64,000 nucleotides of DNA from Rhodococcoides kroppenstedtii. GTDB taxonomy: Bacteria > Actinomycetota > Actinomycetes > Mycobacteriales > Mycobacteriaceae. Of this stretch, positions 27,464 to 36,087 are shown one piece after another. Location of the stretch: assembly GCF_900111805.1 (NCBI RefSeq), contig NZ_FOJN01000003.1, forward strand, positions 186,001 through 250,000. The letters are read 5' to 3'. The position numbers and the translations under genes were made by a program. The notes beneath the pieces were generated by a model. It searched no databases. It had not been told where the DNA came from and saw nothing but the letters and a program-made list of their open reading frames with translations. Within the stretch, counting starts at the first letter, position 1; every line of letters begins with the position of its first letter.

Positions 27464-28435
27464 ATGGCACACGACTGGGTTTTCAGTATCGGCACGACAC
27501 GCTTCGACGAGGACTACACCCCGTCGACGAGTTCGCGCACTACGACCAACTTCGCGAATCTCGCACGGGGAGAGGGCCGTCGGCGCAATCTGCGCAACGC
27601 GGTGACGATGATGAACACCCGCGTCAACGAGTTGGTGCACTGGGACAATCCGCGGGGTGATCGCTACGCCCTCGACCTCGACATCGTCTCGGTGGACCTG
27701 CGCCGCGCGGCGGCCGCAGACGAGGCGTCGTTTCCGGTGATCGAAGTGCTCGACGTCGACATCGTCGACACCACCACGGGCACCCGCACGGAGGGCATCG
27801 TCGGCAACAACTTCTCCTCGTACATTCGAGACTACGATTTCGGCGTTCGACTGGCCGAGCACCGCGCGGGGTGCATCCCCGACGACTTCGGCGATCTGCA
27901 CGGGCGGGTTTTTCGGCGCTTCGTCGAGTCGGAGGAGTACAGGGAACGGTTCGCGCAACTACCGGTCATCTGTATCAGCGTGTCGACGTCGAGGACGTAC
28001 CGCCGACTGACCAATCACCACCCGATCCTGGGGGTGGAGTACGAGGCGGACGAAAGCTCGCTGACCGACCGATACTTCGAGAAGATGGGTCTGCGGGTGC
28101 GGTACTTCATGCCGCGTGGATCGGTTGCGCCGCTGGCGTTCTATCACGGCGCGGACTTGCTCACCGACTACTCGTTTCTCGCACTCGCTGGGACGATCGC
28201 GACGATGGAGACGTTCCAGAAGATCTATCGCCCGGAGATCTACAACGCGAACACCGCTGCGGCGGAGGTCTATCGGCCCCGACTCGACAACGGTGACTTC
28301 TCGCTCCCGCAGGTGAGCTACGACCGCGAGGAACGCGCCCGGTTGGCGACCACGCAGGGGCGGTTCACCGAGGTCAACCTCATCGCACCGTACGGGGCTG
28401 CGCTCGAGCGGTGGGCTGCCCAGCCGTCCGCATGA
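27464..28435 (+). CDS. mesX: MesX (DUF1852), partner of folate-independent methionine synthase
   Basis: 323 residues, full DUF1852 length. Recognised by the N-terminal WVFSIGTTRFDEDYTPSTSS with TTNFANLARG, and the core LTNHHPILGVEYEADESSLT with YFEKMGLRVRYFMPRGSVAP. In other bacteria DUF1852 genes lie beside a MetE-core protein (MesD) and are needed for its activity, which also needs oxygen. Here mesD follows 31 bp downstream. The ribosome site before the ATG at 27464 is weak. The biochemical role of MesX itself is unknown. Confidence 0.85.
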   Translation: MAHDWVFSIGTTRFDEDYTPSTSSRTTTNFANLARGEGRRRNLRNAVTMMNTRVNELVHWDNPRGDRYALDLDIVSVDLRRAAAADEASFPVIEVLDVDIVDTTTGTRTEGIVGNNFSSYIRDYDFGVRLAEHRAGCIPDDFGDLHGRVFRRFVESEEYRERFAQLPVICISVSTSRTYRRLTNHHPILGVEYEADESSLTDRYFEKMGLRVRYFMPRGSVAPLAFYHGADLLTDYSFLALAGTIATMETFQKIYRPEIYNANTAAAEVYRPRLDNGDFSLPQVSYDREERARLATTQGRFTEVNLIAPYGAALERWAAQPSA

Positions 28436-28466
28436 CCCGCCGACACCCGAAGAGAGAACTGCACGG

Positions 28467-29492
28467 ATGACCTCACTTCTTCCCACCTCGATCGTCGGCA
28501 GCCTGCCCAAACCTTCCTGGCTTTCGGAACCGGAGAAGCTCTGGTCCCCGTGGAAGCTGCGGGGCGGCGAACTGCTCGATGGGAAACTCGACGCCCAGGC
28601 CCTCGCGGCACATGAGCAGCACCGTGCGGGGCTCGACATCGTCAGCGACGGTGAACAGACGCGTCAGCATTTCGTGACCACCTTCGTCGAGCAGCTCGGG
28701 GGCGTCGACTTCGATCGGCGCGAGACCGTCCGGATTCGTGACCGCTACGACGCGAGTGTGCCCACGGTGGTCGGCGCGGTGAGCTACGAGGGAGCGGTGT
28801 TCGCGGCCGACGCGGCGCATCTTCGAGCGGCGACCGAGCGGCCGATCAAGTGGGCCTTGCCTGGTCCGATGACGATGATCGACACCCTCTACGACGACTA
28901 TTACCGGAGCCGTGAGCGTTTGGCGTGGGAGTTCGCGTCCGTCCTGAACCTGGAGGCGAAGGCCCTGGAAGCGGCTGGGGTCGACATCATCCAGATCGAC
29001 GAGCCCGCGTTCAACGTGTTCTTCGACGAGCTCGAGGACTGGGGCGTCGCGACGCTCGAGCGGGCGATCGAGGGGCTGCGCTGCGATACCGCCGTGCACA
29101 TCTGCTACGGCTACGGCATCGAGGCCAACACCGCCTGGAAGGCGACGCTCGGGACCGAATGGCGACAGTACGAAAGGTCGTTTCCTCTCCTGCAGGGGTC
29201 GTCGATCGACATCGTGTCGCTCGAGAGCCACCATTCTCGGGTGCCGGTCGAGCTGATCGACCTGCTCCGCGGGAAGAAGGTCATGCTGGGAGCGATCGAC
29301 GTGGCCAGCGACACCATCGAGACGCCCGACGAGGTCGCCGCCACCCTTCGACGCGCACTGCCTTTCGTCGACGCGGGCGACCTGATGCCGAGCACCAACT
29401 GCGGCATGGCGCCGCTCGACCGTCGCGTGGCACGGGAGAAGATGATCGCCCTCGCCGCCGGCACCGAACTCGTCCGGCGTGAGTTGTCCTGA
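28467..29492 (+). CDS. mesD: MesD, folate-independent core methionine synthase
   Basis: 341 residues, about the size of the MetE catalytic domain without its N-terminal duplicate. It begins TSIVGSLPKPSWL; zinc ligands are visible as His and Cys in VHICYGYG, Glu in VSLESHHSR and Cys in STNCGM. Homocysteine is the methyl acceptor; MesD does not use methyltetrahydrofolate polyglutamates and its natural donor is unknown. Pairing with mesX distinguishes it from MesA-C. The gene is directly downstream of mesX with a good ATG, and both probably answer to the upstream LysR protein. Confidence 0.85.
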   Translation: MTSLLPTSIVGSLPKPSWLSEPEKLWSPWKLRGGELLDGKLDAQALAAHEQHRAGLDIVSDGEQTRQHFVTTFVEQLGGVDFDRRETVRIRDRYDASVPTVVGAVSYEGAVFAADAAHLRAATERPIKWALPGPMTMIDTLYDDYYRSRERLAWEFASVLNLEAKALEAAGVDIIQIDEPAFNVFFDELEDWGVATLERAIEGLRCDTAVHICYGYGIEANTAWKATLGTEWRQYERSFPLLQGSSIDIVSLESHHSRVPVELIDLLRGKKVMLGAIDVASDTIETPDEVAATLRRALPFVDAGDLMPSTNCGMAPLDRRVAREKMIALAAGTELVRRELS

Positions 29493-29735
29493 CGTCGCCG
29501 ACGGTTCCGGTTGCAACAGGAGGGGTTCGACGGCGACGCGGTCGCCTCGACCGGCGACCGTCGTCAGGTCACTACTTTCGACGTGTTCCGACCACTGCAG
29601 AGTCGCCGTGTCGAACGGGGCGGAAGACGCCGCCGGTGCCGTTCGGGTGGGGAACCCCCGGCGCACGATGCAGCGGCGAGTCGAAGAGCCGCGCACACGG
29701 GCGGACGGGGTCACGGCCCGGTCCGTGCGGTGGGC

Positions 29736-30860
29736 TCAGGCGACGACCGAGCGTTGCGGAACGCCGGTGTACTCGCTGAGAGGCCGGATGAGGGCGTTGG
29801 ATTCGCCTTGCTCGATGATGTGGGCGGTCCATCCGGTGATGCGGCTCATCACGAAGAGGGGTGTGAACATCTCGATGTCGAAGCCCATCAGGTAGTAGGT
29901 GGGCCCTGTCGGGAAGTCGAGGTTCGGTTCGATTCCGGTGGCATCTCGCATGGTGCGTTCGAGGATGTCGTACATCGCTTTCCACTTGTGCCCACCGGTG
30001 TGGGCGGCGACGTCGAGGAACGCCGCGTGCATGGTGGGGACGCGGGAATCGCCGTGCTTGTAGACGCGGTGGCCGAACCCCATCACCTTGTCCCCACGGG
30101 CGAGTTTGTCGCGCAGCCACTGCTCGGCGTTCTCGGGGTCGCCGATGGCGAGCATGTCGTGCATCACGGCCTCGTTGGCGCCGCCGTGCAGTGGCCCCTT
30201 GAGGGTGCCGATGGCGGCGGTGACGGCGCTGTAGATGTCGGACAGTGTCGAGGTGACGACACGCGCGGCGAAGGTGGAGGCGTTGAAGCTGTGCTCGGCG
30301 TAGAGGATTAACGAGGTTTCGAACGCGCTGACGATGGTGCTGTCGGGCATGGACCCGAAGCACATGGTCAGGAAGTTCTCGGCGAAACCGAGGTGGCTGT
30401 GCGGCGCGATGGGGTCGAGGCCGCGGCGGCGCCGGTGGTCGGCCGCGATGATGGTCGGGAGTACGGCCATCATGCGTAGAGACTTCTCGCGCAGCGCTGC
30501 CGGGTCGTTGTCCCATTCCTGCGGGTCTTCCGCGCCGAGGTAGCTGATCGCGGTGCGGACCACGTCCATGGGGTGGCAGTTCTCGGGCATCTTCGCCACC
30601 AGCGTCAGCAACGACCGGTCGACGCGGCGGTTGGCCCGTTCCCGTTGGAGGAAGTGCTCGAGTTGAGTGTCGGTGGGTAGTTCGCCGTTCCAGAGCAGGT
30701 ACGCGACCTGCTCGAAGCTGCAGTGCGCAGCGAGGTCCTGGACGGCATAGCCGCGGTAGGTCAGGGAGTTGGTCTCGGGAACGACCTTGGAGATGGCGGT
30801 GGTGTCGACGACGACACCGGCCAGGCCCTTGCAGATGGTGGGGGTGGTGGTCTCGGTCAT
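29736..30860 (-). CDS. prpC: 2-methylcitrate synthase
   Basis: 374 residues, citrate-synthase fold. Active-site elements are in order: LKGPLHGGANEAVM (histidine), MGFGHRVYK (histidine) and EPNLDFPTGPTYY (aspartate). The enzyme condenses propionyl-CoA with oxaloacetate, the first step of the methylcitrate cycle. Its ATG overlaps the prpB stop by one base (TGATG), so it is the last gene of prpDBC. The 243-bp gap to convergent mesD shows no gene. Confidence 0.92.
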   Translation of the reverse strand: MTETTTPTICKGLAGVVVDTTAISKVVPETNSLTYRGYAVQDLAAHCSFEQVAYLLWNGELPTDTQLEHFLQRERANRRVDRSLLTLVAKMPENCHPMDVVRTAISYLGAEDPQEWDNDPAALREKSLRMMAVLPTIIAADHRRRRGLDPIAPHSHLGFAENFLTMCFGSMPDSTIVSAFETSLILYAEHSFNASTFAARVVTSTLSDIYSAVTAAIGTLKGPLHGGANEAVMHDMLAIGDPENAEQWLRDKLARGDKVMGFGHRVYKHGDSRVPTMHAAFLDVAAHTGGHKWKAMYDILERTMRDATGIEPNLDFPTGPTYYLMGFDIEMFTPLFVMSRITGWTAHIIEQGESNALIRPLSEYTGVPQRSVVA

Positions 30861-31774
30861 CACTGGTTCCTGTCGAGTGCGAAGTTGAAGATTCCGGAGT
30901 CGAAGTCGTTGTAGCGCTCGTACTCGAGCACCTCGTACAGCCGCGAGCGGGTCTGCATCCGGTCGAGAAGTCCCGCTTGCGTTCCCGTGTCGTGGATTTC
31001 GCGGAGACCTGCCTCGATGGCGCCCATGGCGAGCCGCAGGGTGGTCACCGGGTAGATCACCGCGTTGTAGCCGATGTCCTGCAGGGTGTGGGCCGGGATC
31101 AGCGCCGACTTGCCGAATTCGGTCATGTTCGCCAGCAGCGGGGTGTCCACGGCGCGGCGGAACGCCGCGAAGTCGGCTGCGGTGTGCAGGGCCTCGGTGA
31201 AGATCAGGTCGGCCCCGGCGTCGGCATACGCCTTCGCCCGGTCGATCGCGGCGCCGAGACCGTCGATACCGGCGGCGTCGGTGCGGGCGCAGATCACGAA
31301 GTTCGGGTCGCGGCGGGCAGTCACCGCGGCCCGCAGCCGACGGACCATCTCCTCGGTGGGCACGATGGCCTTGCCGTCGAGATGCCCACACCGCTTCGGG
31401 TTGACCTGGTCCTCGAGGTGCAGGCCGGCGATCCCGGCGTCCTCGGCGGCGAGAACGGTGCGCGCGGCGGACATCGGTTCCCCGAATCCGGTGTCGGCGT
31501 CGATCAGGACGGGCAGGTCGGTGACCCGAGCGATCTGCTCGCTGTGCGAGACGACTTCGGTAAGCGTGGTCAGCCCGATGTCGGGTAGGCCGAGGCCGGC
31601 GGAGAACGCGCCGCCCGAGACGTAGACACCCTCGAAGCCGATCTCCTGGATCAGCTTCGCTGTCAGCGGATTGATCGCCCCCGGTAGGCGGGTGACGGTC
31701 TCCGACGTCAGGGCAGCGCGGAGGCCGGCCCGCTTGTCGGAGGCGGACGCCGCGGCGGCGATGAGCCCGGTCAC
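30860..31774 (-). CDS. prpB: 2-methylisocitrate lyase
   Basis: 304 residues. The isocitrate-lyase superfamily signature [11 protein letters not shown] carries the catalytic cysteine; [12 protein letters not shown] and VICARTDAA provide metal-binding residues. It cleaves 2-methylisocitrate to pyruvate and succinate. The GTG at 31774 overlaps the prpD stop by four bases, showing coupling. A longer frame reaching 32137 is antisense-like prpD sequence and is not used. Confidence 0.92.
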   Translation of the reverse strand: MTGLIAAAASASDKRAGLRAALTSETVTRLPGAINPLTAKLIQEIGFEGVYVSGGAFSAGLGLPDIGLTTLTEVVSHSEQIARVTDLPVLIDADTGFGEPMSAARTVLAAEDAGIAGLHLEDQVNPKRCGHLDGKAIVPTEEMVRRLRAAVTARRDPNFVICARTDAAGIDGLGAAIDRAKAYADAGADLIFTEALHTAADFAAFRRAVDTPLLANMTEFGKSALIPAHTLQDIGYNAVIYPVTTLRLAMGAIEAGLREIHDTGTQAGLLDRMQTRSRLYEVLEYERYNDFDSGIFNFALDRNQ

Positions 31775-33276
31775 CGGAACAGGCCCCCGGGGGAGCGCGG
31801 TGACCGGCCGAGCACCTCGTCCGACACCGCGAAGGTGAGCTCGTTCAACTCGCCGGCCCGCAGGTCCGGGGTGCGCTGCGCGGCGTCGAGGAAGCGGTCC
31901 TGCTCGGCCGGGGCCACCACGCCCTCGGCGAGGGTGCGGAATTTCGCGATGTACTGCTCCCGAGCGAACGGGCGGGCGCCCAGCGGGTGCGCATCGGCGA
32001 CGGCGAGTTCGTCGACGATGACCTCGCCGCTGTCGAGGGTGACTTCGGCGCGGGCACCGAAGGCTTTTTCGTTCGGATCGGTGGAGTGATAGCGGCGAGT
32101 CCAGTCCGGGTCTTCCGCGGTGGAGATCTTCTTCCACAACGCGACCGTGTCGGGACGTTGTGCACGCTCGGGAGCGTAGGAGCGTTCGTGGTGCCAGGTG
32201 CCGTCCTGCAGTGCGACGGCGAAGATGTACATGATCGAGTGGTCGAGGGTCTCGCGGGAGGCGCGCGGGTCGAACTTCTGCGGGTCGTTCGAGCCGGTAC
32301 CGATCACGTAGTGGGTGTGGTGACTGGTGTGCAGCACGATCGACGCGATCCGGTCCACGTCGCCGATACGCTCACGCAGCCGGAACGCGAGGTCGATCGG
32401 GGCCTGGCTCTGATACTCGGCCGAGTGTTCCTTGGTGTAGGTGTCGAGGATTCCCCGCTTGGCCTCACCGGGACCGGGAAGCGGCACCGCGTACTCCGCC
32501 TTCGGGCCGCCGAGCAGCCATGCGATGACACCGTCCTCGCCCTCCCAGATCGGAGCCGGCGCCCCTTCGCCGCGCATGGCGCGGTCGACCGCTTCGACGG
32601 CCATTTTCCCGGCGAAGGCCGGTGCGTAGGCCTTCCAACTGGAGATCTCTCCCTTGCGGGACTGCCGGGTCGCGGTGGTGGTGTGCAGCGCCTGGCCGAT
32701 CGCCTGGTAGACGGTTTCGGTGTCGAGTCCGAGCAGCGTGCCGATGCCGGCGGCGGCGGACGGGCCGAGGTGCGCGACATGGTCGATCTTGTGCTCGTGT
32801 AGGCAGATGGCGCGCACCAGGTCCACCTGGATCTCGTAACCGGTCGCGAGTCCGCGAATCAGATCCGCGCCGCTGCGGCCGGTGTGCTGCGCGGCCGCGA
32901 GGATCGGCGGAATGTTGTCACCCGGGTGCGAGTATTCGGCGGCGAGGAACGTGTCGTGAAAATCGAGTTCGCGCACCGCGACACCGTTGGCCCACGCCGC
33001 CCATTCCGGTGAGAACGTGCCGCCGATCCCGAACACGGTCGCTCCGGGGCTGTACGGATGCGCCTGCGCTTGAGCACGGGCGTTGGCGACCGGGCGGCGG
33101 GTCAGGGATGCCGCTGCGACCGCGGCGTTGTCGATGATGCGGTTGATCACCATCTCGGTGGTGTCCTGCGGGACCTCGACCGGGTCGGTTGCGACCGCGG
33201 CGATCTTCCATGCGAGGTGCTCCTCGCGGGGGAGGTCCTCGGCGGAACGGTGGGTGCGAAGGGGGTGGGTCTTCAA
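31771..33276 (-). CDS. prpD: 2-methylcitrate dehydratase
   Basis: 501 residues, MmgE/PrpD family, normal length. Conserved stretches include [40 protein letters not shown] and [16 protein letters not shown]. It dehydrates 2-methylcitrate to 2-methylaconitate. First gene of the prpDBC operon; GGAGGAGAA lies before the ATG at 33276. It is divergent from prpR. Confidence 0.92.
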   Translation of the reverse strand: MKTHPLRTHRSAEDLPREEHLAWKIAAVATDPVEVPQDTTEMVINRIIDNAAVAAASLTRRPVANARAQAQAHPYSPGATVFGIGGTFSPEWAAWANGVAVRELDFHDTFLAAEYSHPGDNIPPILAAAQHTGRSGADLIRGLATGYEIQVDLVRAICLHEHKIDHVAHLGPSAAAGIGTLLGLDTETVYQAIGQALHTTTATRQSRKGEISSWKAYAPAFAGKMAVEAVDRAMRGEGAPAPIWEGEDGVIAWLLGGPKAEYAVPLPGPGEAKRGILDTYTKEHSAEYQSQAPIDLAFRLRERIGDVDRIASIVLHTSHHTHYVIGTGSNDPQKFDPRASRETLDHSIMYIFAVALQDGTWHHERSYAPERAQRPDTVALWKKISTAEDPDWTRRYHSTDPNEKAFGARAEVTLDSGEVIVDELAVADAHPLGARPFAREQYIAKFRTLAEGVVAPAEQDRFLDAAQRTPDLRAGELNELTFAVSDEVLGRSPRSPGGLFR

Positions 33277-33490
33277 CTCTGTTCTCCTCCGAGAGGTCTC
33301 AGGTCGTGTCGTCGGACGACCGACCGGTCCAGTAGTTGCAGCGTATGCAGACCACCACGAGCCTGGAATGGAGTGCTCATGCGTATTTTTGCGGCATGAG
33401 TCGGTCGACTTTGCGAATGGTGCGAATCCGCGCGGTCGTGATTGGGTGCACCGAGAAGGTGTCGGTGAGAGCAGCCGAGGAGCAGTGACG
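33277..33490. promoter_or_regulatory. prpD-prpR divergent control region
   Basis: A 214-bp gap. PrpR/RamB-type regulators bind TTTGCAAA-like sites; here TTTGCGAA at 33413 followed by GTGCGAA, and TTTTTGCGGCA near 33387, are candidates. Placement between the two starts fits autoregulation plus control of prpDBC. Site identity is inferred. Confidence 0.45.
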
Positions 33491-34924
33491 ATGCAGAAGA
33501 TCTACGGCGGCCCGCGGCTTCGGCGGTTGAGGGAGGAGCGGGGCCTGACCCAGCTTCAACTCGCCCGGACGCTGGATCTGTCGGCGAGTTACGTCAATCA
33601 GATCGAGAACGGTCAACGTCCGCTCACGGTGCCGGTTCTGCTGAAACTCAATGCCACGTTCGACCTCGACGCCCAGTTCTTCGCGGCCGAGGACGACGCC
33701 CGGCTCGCCGCCGACCTGCAGGAAGTTCTCACCGCGGTGGGGTCGGCGCCGCCGAACCCCACTGTGGTCGAGGAGTGCGTGGCCCGGATGCCGGACATCG
33801 GCACCGCACTGGTGGCCGTGCACCGCCGGCTACGAGCGGCGACGGAACAGCTCGAGCAATACAGCGTCCATCTTGCCGCACCACCCGGATCCGGTGCCGG
33901 CCCGGTGGTCCCGATGCCGTTCGAAGAAGTACGAGACTTTTTCTACGACAAGCACAACCACGTCCCCGAACTCGACAGCGCCGCCGAACAGTTGTTCGTC
34001 GATCACGCCTTACAGCCTGGCTCGCTCGACATCCAACTGGCAGCACTGCTCGCCTCCGAGCACGGTATCGCTGTCCGTCTGCGCACCGATCCCCCGGAGC
34101 GTCCTGGCCCCAAACGGGTGTTCGACGCACCGAATCGGACCCTGACCTTGGCCCGTCACCTGAGCTCGGGTCAACGCGCGTTCCAGATCGCCACCCAACT
34201 GGCGTTTCTTACCCAACGCGAGGAGATCGACCGTCAGGTAGCGGCCGCGAGCGGGCTCAGCACCGACGCGCGGGAGCTGGCGAAAATCGGTCTGGCGAAC
34301 TACTTCGCCGGTGCACTCGTCCTGCCGTACAACCGATTTCTCGACGCCGCGGAACACCTGAACTACGACATCGAGATGCTCGCGTTGCAGTTCGAGGTCG
34401 GCTTCGAAACCGTGTGCCACCGCCTGTCGACGCTGCAGCGGCCGACACGGCGCGGGGTACCGTTCTTCTTCGTCCGTACCGACCGGGCTGGAAACATCTC
34501 GAAACGTCAGTCCGCGACCGCGTTTCACTTCTCCCGAGTCGGCGGAAGTTGCCCGTTGTGGGTGGTACACGACGCCTTCGGCACCCCCGGCCGCATACTC
34601 ACCCAGGTCGCGCAGATGCCCGACGGACGCACCTACCTGTGGATCGCCCGCACCACGGACGACGGCCCCCGACCGTACGGGGCACCGCACCGTAGCTTCG
34701 CCGTCGGACTCGGCTGCGACATCACGCACGCCTCACGCCTGATCTACTCGCAGGGGATTCGGCTGGACGAGCAAATCTCACCCGTTCCCATCGGCGCCGG
34801 ATGCAAGGTCTGCGAACGGAGGGACTGCGAACAACGCGCTTTCCCTCAGATCGGGCGCCCAGTCCGCGTCGACATCGATTTCAGCAGCCGACTGCCCTAC
34901 CCTCCCGATCGGCCAGTCGGATAG
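33491..34924 (+). CDS. prpR: PrpR/RamB-type short-chain acyl-CoA regulator
   Basis: 477 residues. Cro/CI helix-turn-helix at residues about 8-62 ([30 protein letters not shown]). The large C-terminal domain ends with cysteines in [19 protein letters not shown], the position of the Fe-S ligand set described for mycobacterial PrpR. It activates the methylcitrate genes in response to propionyl-CoA or related acyl-CoA. The ATG at 33491 is chosen because GAGGAG lies eight bases upstream; the frame is open back to 33083. It ends 70 bp before the island's right border. Confidence 0.88.
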   Translation: MQKIYGGPRLRRLREERGLTQLQLARTLDLSASYVNQIENGQRPLTVPVLLKLNATFDLDAQFFAAEDDARLAADLQEVLTAVGSAPPNPTVVEECVARMPDIGTALVAVHRRLRAATEQLEQYSVHLAAPPGSGAGPVVPMPFEEVRDFFYDKHNHVPELDSAAEQLFVDHALQPGSLDIQLAALLASEHGIAVRLRTDPPERPGPKRVFDAPNRTLTLARHLSSGQRAFQIATQLAFLTQREEIDRQVAAASGLSTDARELAKIGLANYFAGALVLPYNRFLDAAEHLNYDIEMLALQFEVGFETVCHRLSTLQRPTRRGVPFFFVRTDRAGNISKRQSATAFHFSRVGGSCPLWVVHDAFGTPGRILTQVAQMPDGRTYLWIARTTDDGPRPYGAPHRSFAVGLGCDITHASRLIYSQGIRLDEQISPVPIGAGCKVCERRDCEQRAFPQIGRPVRVDIDFSSRLPYPPDRPVG

Positions 34925-34982
34925 GAACCTCACGTTCGACGTCATCGACCGGCCCGAACCCTCGAAGGCCCGCCGGGACTTT

Positions 34983-35210
34983 TCATCGACTTGACTGGTG
35001 CAGAGAAGTGGTGCGGATCCACACCCGTAGGAGGCCGGGGGCGTCGCCGACGAGGGCGATGCCTTCGGCTTTGACGCGCAGGGCGAGTCCTTGGCGCATG
35101 GAGCGGGGTGTGCGGGCGAAGGCGCGGCCGAGGTCGATGGTGACCGGGAGGGGTGGTTCGAAGGTCTTGCGGGGTTCGGGGGTGTGGCGGACGGGCCAGT
35201 CCTGAAACAT
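34983..35210 (-). CDS. small plasmid protein, 75 aa, 3' end at island border
   Basis: ATG at 35210 with GGAG five bases upstream. It contains PLPVTIDLGRAFARTPRSMR and LRVWIRTTSLHQ. The last few codons lie in the presumed right attachment sequence; recombination with the left end would change only the final residues. No family recognised. Confidence 0.5.
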   Translation of the reverse strand: MFQDWPVRHTPEPRKTFEPPLPVTIDLGRAFARTPRSMRQGLALRVKAEGIALVGDAPGLLRVWIRTTSLHQSSR

Positions 35211-35362
35211 GTCCGCTCCCCTGCCCTACCTGCATCGTTCCCGGGTTGGGTGTGTGCGGGGCCGAACGCTTCCCGTGACGACCGGGGGGTGGTGCGCCAC
35301 CGCCCGGCCCCGCGGGTCGACTGTAGCAGAGCATCGAACGCACGTTCGATTCTCTGCCGGTG

Positions 35363-35575
35363 TCAGTGGCGGGTGCGGCGCAGCGGTGTGGTGTCACGCC
35401 AGGTGGCGAGGGGCCCGTCGCCGGTGGTCAGGTGCCGGTGCTGGCGCAGGAGCGCGGCGACGTCGGCGTGCTCGCGGCGTAGCTGCGGGTCGTCGGGGTC
35501 GTGGCCGTCGGCGATGAGGGCGTAGCGGGCGTCGGTGTCGACGTCGTAGTCCGGCGCCCCCGGGTGGTCGGTCAC
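35363..35575 (-). CDS. small acidic hypothetical protein, 70 aa
   Basis: GTG at 35575 overlaps the stop of the membrane-protein gene by four bases (GTGA). It has an Asp-rich N-terminus (DYDVDTDARYALIADGHDPD) and a His/Arg-rich C-terminus. Function unknown. Coupling to the neighbour supports it being real. Confidence 0.55.
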   Translation of the reverse strand: MTDHPGAPDYDVDTDARYALIADGHDPDDPQLRREHADVAALLRQHRHLTTGDGPLATWRDTTPLRRTRH

Positions 35576-35844
35576 GCTTGGTCGCTGGGCGTGGTGCGGG
35601 CGAGGTGGATTGCGACGCGGGTGCCGGCGAGGGCGATGACGGCGGCGAGGACGGTGACGGTGCCGCCGACGATCCAGTGGGTGAGGTTGTGCGGGTCGTC
35701 GAAGCGGGCGAGGAGGCCGGCGGCGCCGAGGACGACGCCGGCGACGATGGCCGCGAAGGCGGCGGCGCGGTGTCGGGGTGCGGTGAGCCGGGTGGTGGCG
35801 TAGGCGGCGGCGACGATCAGTGCGAGGCCGAGGTAGGTCAGCAT
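35572..35844 (-). CDS. three-helix membrane protein, 90 aa
   Basis: ATG at 35844 with GGGGG just upstream. Hydrophobic segments: YLGLALIVAAAYATTRL, AAAFAAIVAGVVLGAAGLLA and IVGGTVTVLAAVIALAGTRV. Three membrane spans are likely. Longer frames to 36072 start in GC-rich non-coding DNA. Function unknown. Confidence 0.6.
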   Translation of the reverse strand: MLTYLGLALIVAAAYATTRLTAPRHRAAAFAAIVAGVVLGAAGLLARFDDPHNLTHWIVGGTVTVLAAVIALAGTRVAIHLARTTPSDQA

Positions 35845-36087
35845 GGTTCCCCCCTGGGTGCTGGTCTTTTCGTGGTGGTGGTCAGTGTGCCGTAGGGGTG
35901 CGACAGGGGTGCCGCGTCGAGGACGTGCGCCCCGGCGGGTGGTGCGCCTCGGGGGGAGCCCGAGGGGGACCGCCCCCTCGGCCCGGTCGGGGACGGCTCC
36001 CCACGGGTGCGACTCTCCGGTGCGGTGCACCTCGGGTGGTGCGGGTGCCCCCTGTTGTGGGGGCACCCGCAACCGGGTGACCGGGTG
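35845..36087. other. GC-rich gap with no recognised gene
   Basis: Short inverted GC repeats (for example CCCCTGTTGTGGGGG near 36049) could act as a terminator after the ParB-like gene. No coding frame is convincing. Confidence 0.3.

Larger units (their letters stand above)
22508..35003. mobile_element. probable integrase-borne island carrying mes and prp genes (12.5 kb)
   Basis: Left edge: ACTTGTGCAGGGGAATTGG around 22507-22525, within a CTGCAC/GTGCAG palindrome. Right edge: ACTGGTGCAGAGAAGTGG around 34994-35011. The two match apart from three differences including one indel. Inside the left edge are two tyrosine recombinases transcribed inward. Outside both edges the backbone is of one type (short minus-strand plasmid genes, leader repeats). 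Borders are inferred from these facts; no recombination product can be seen here. Confidence 0.5.
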
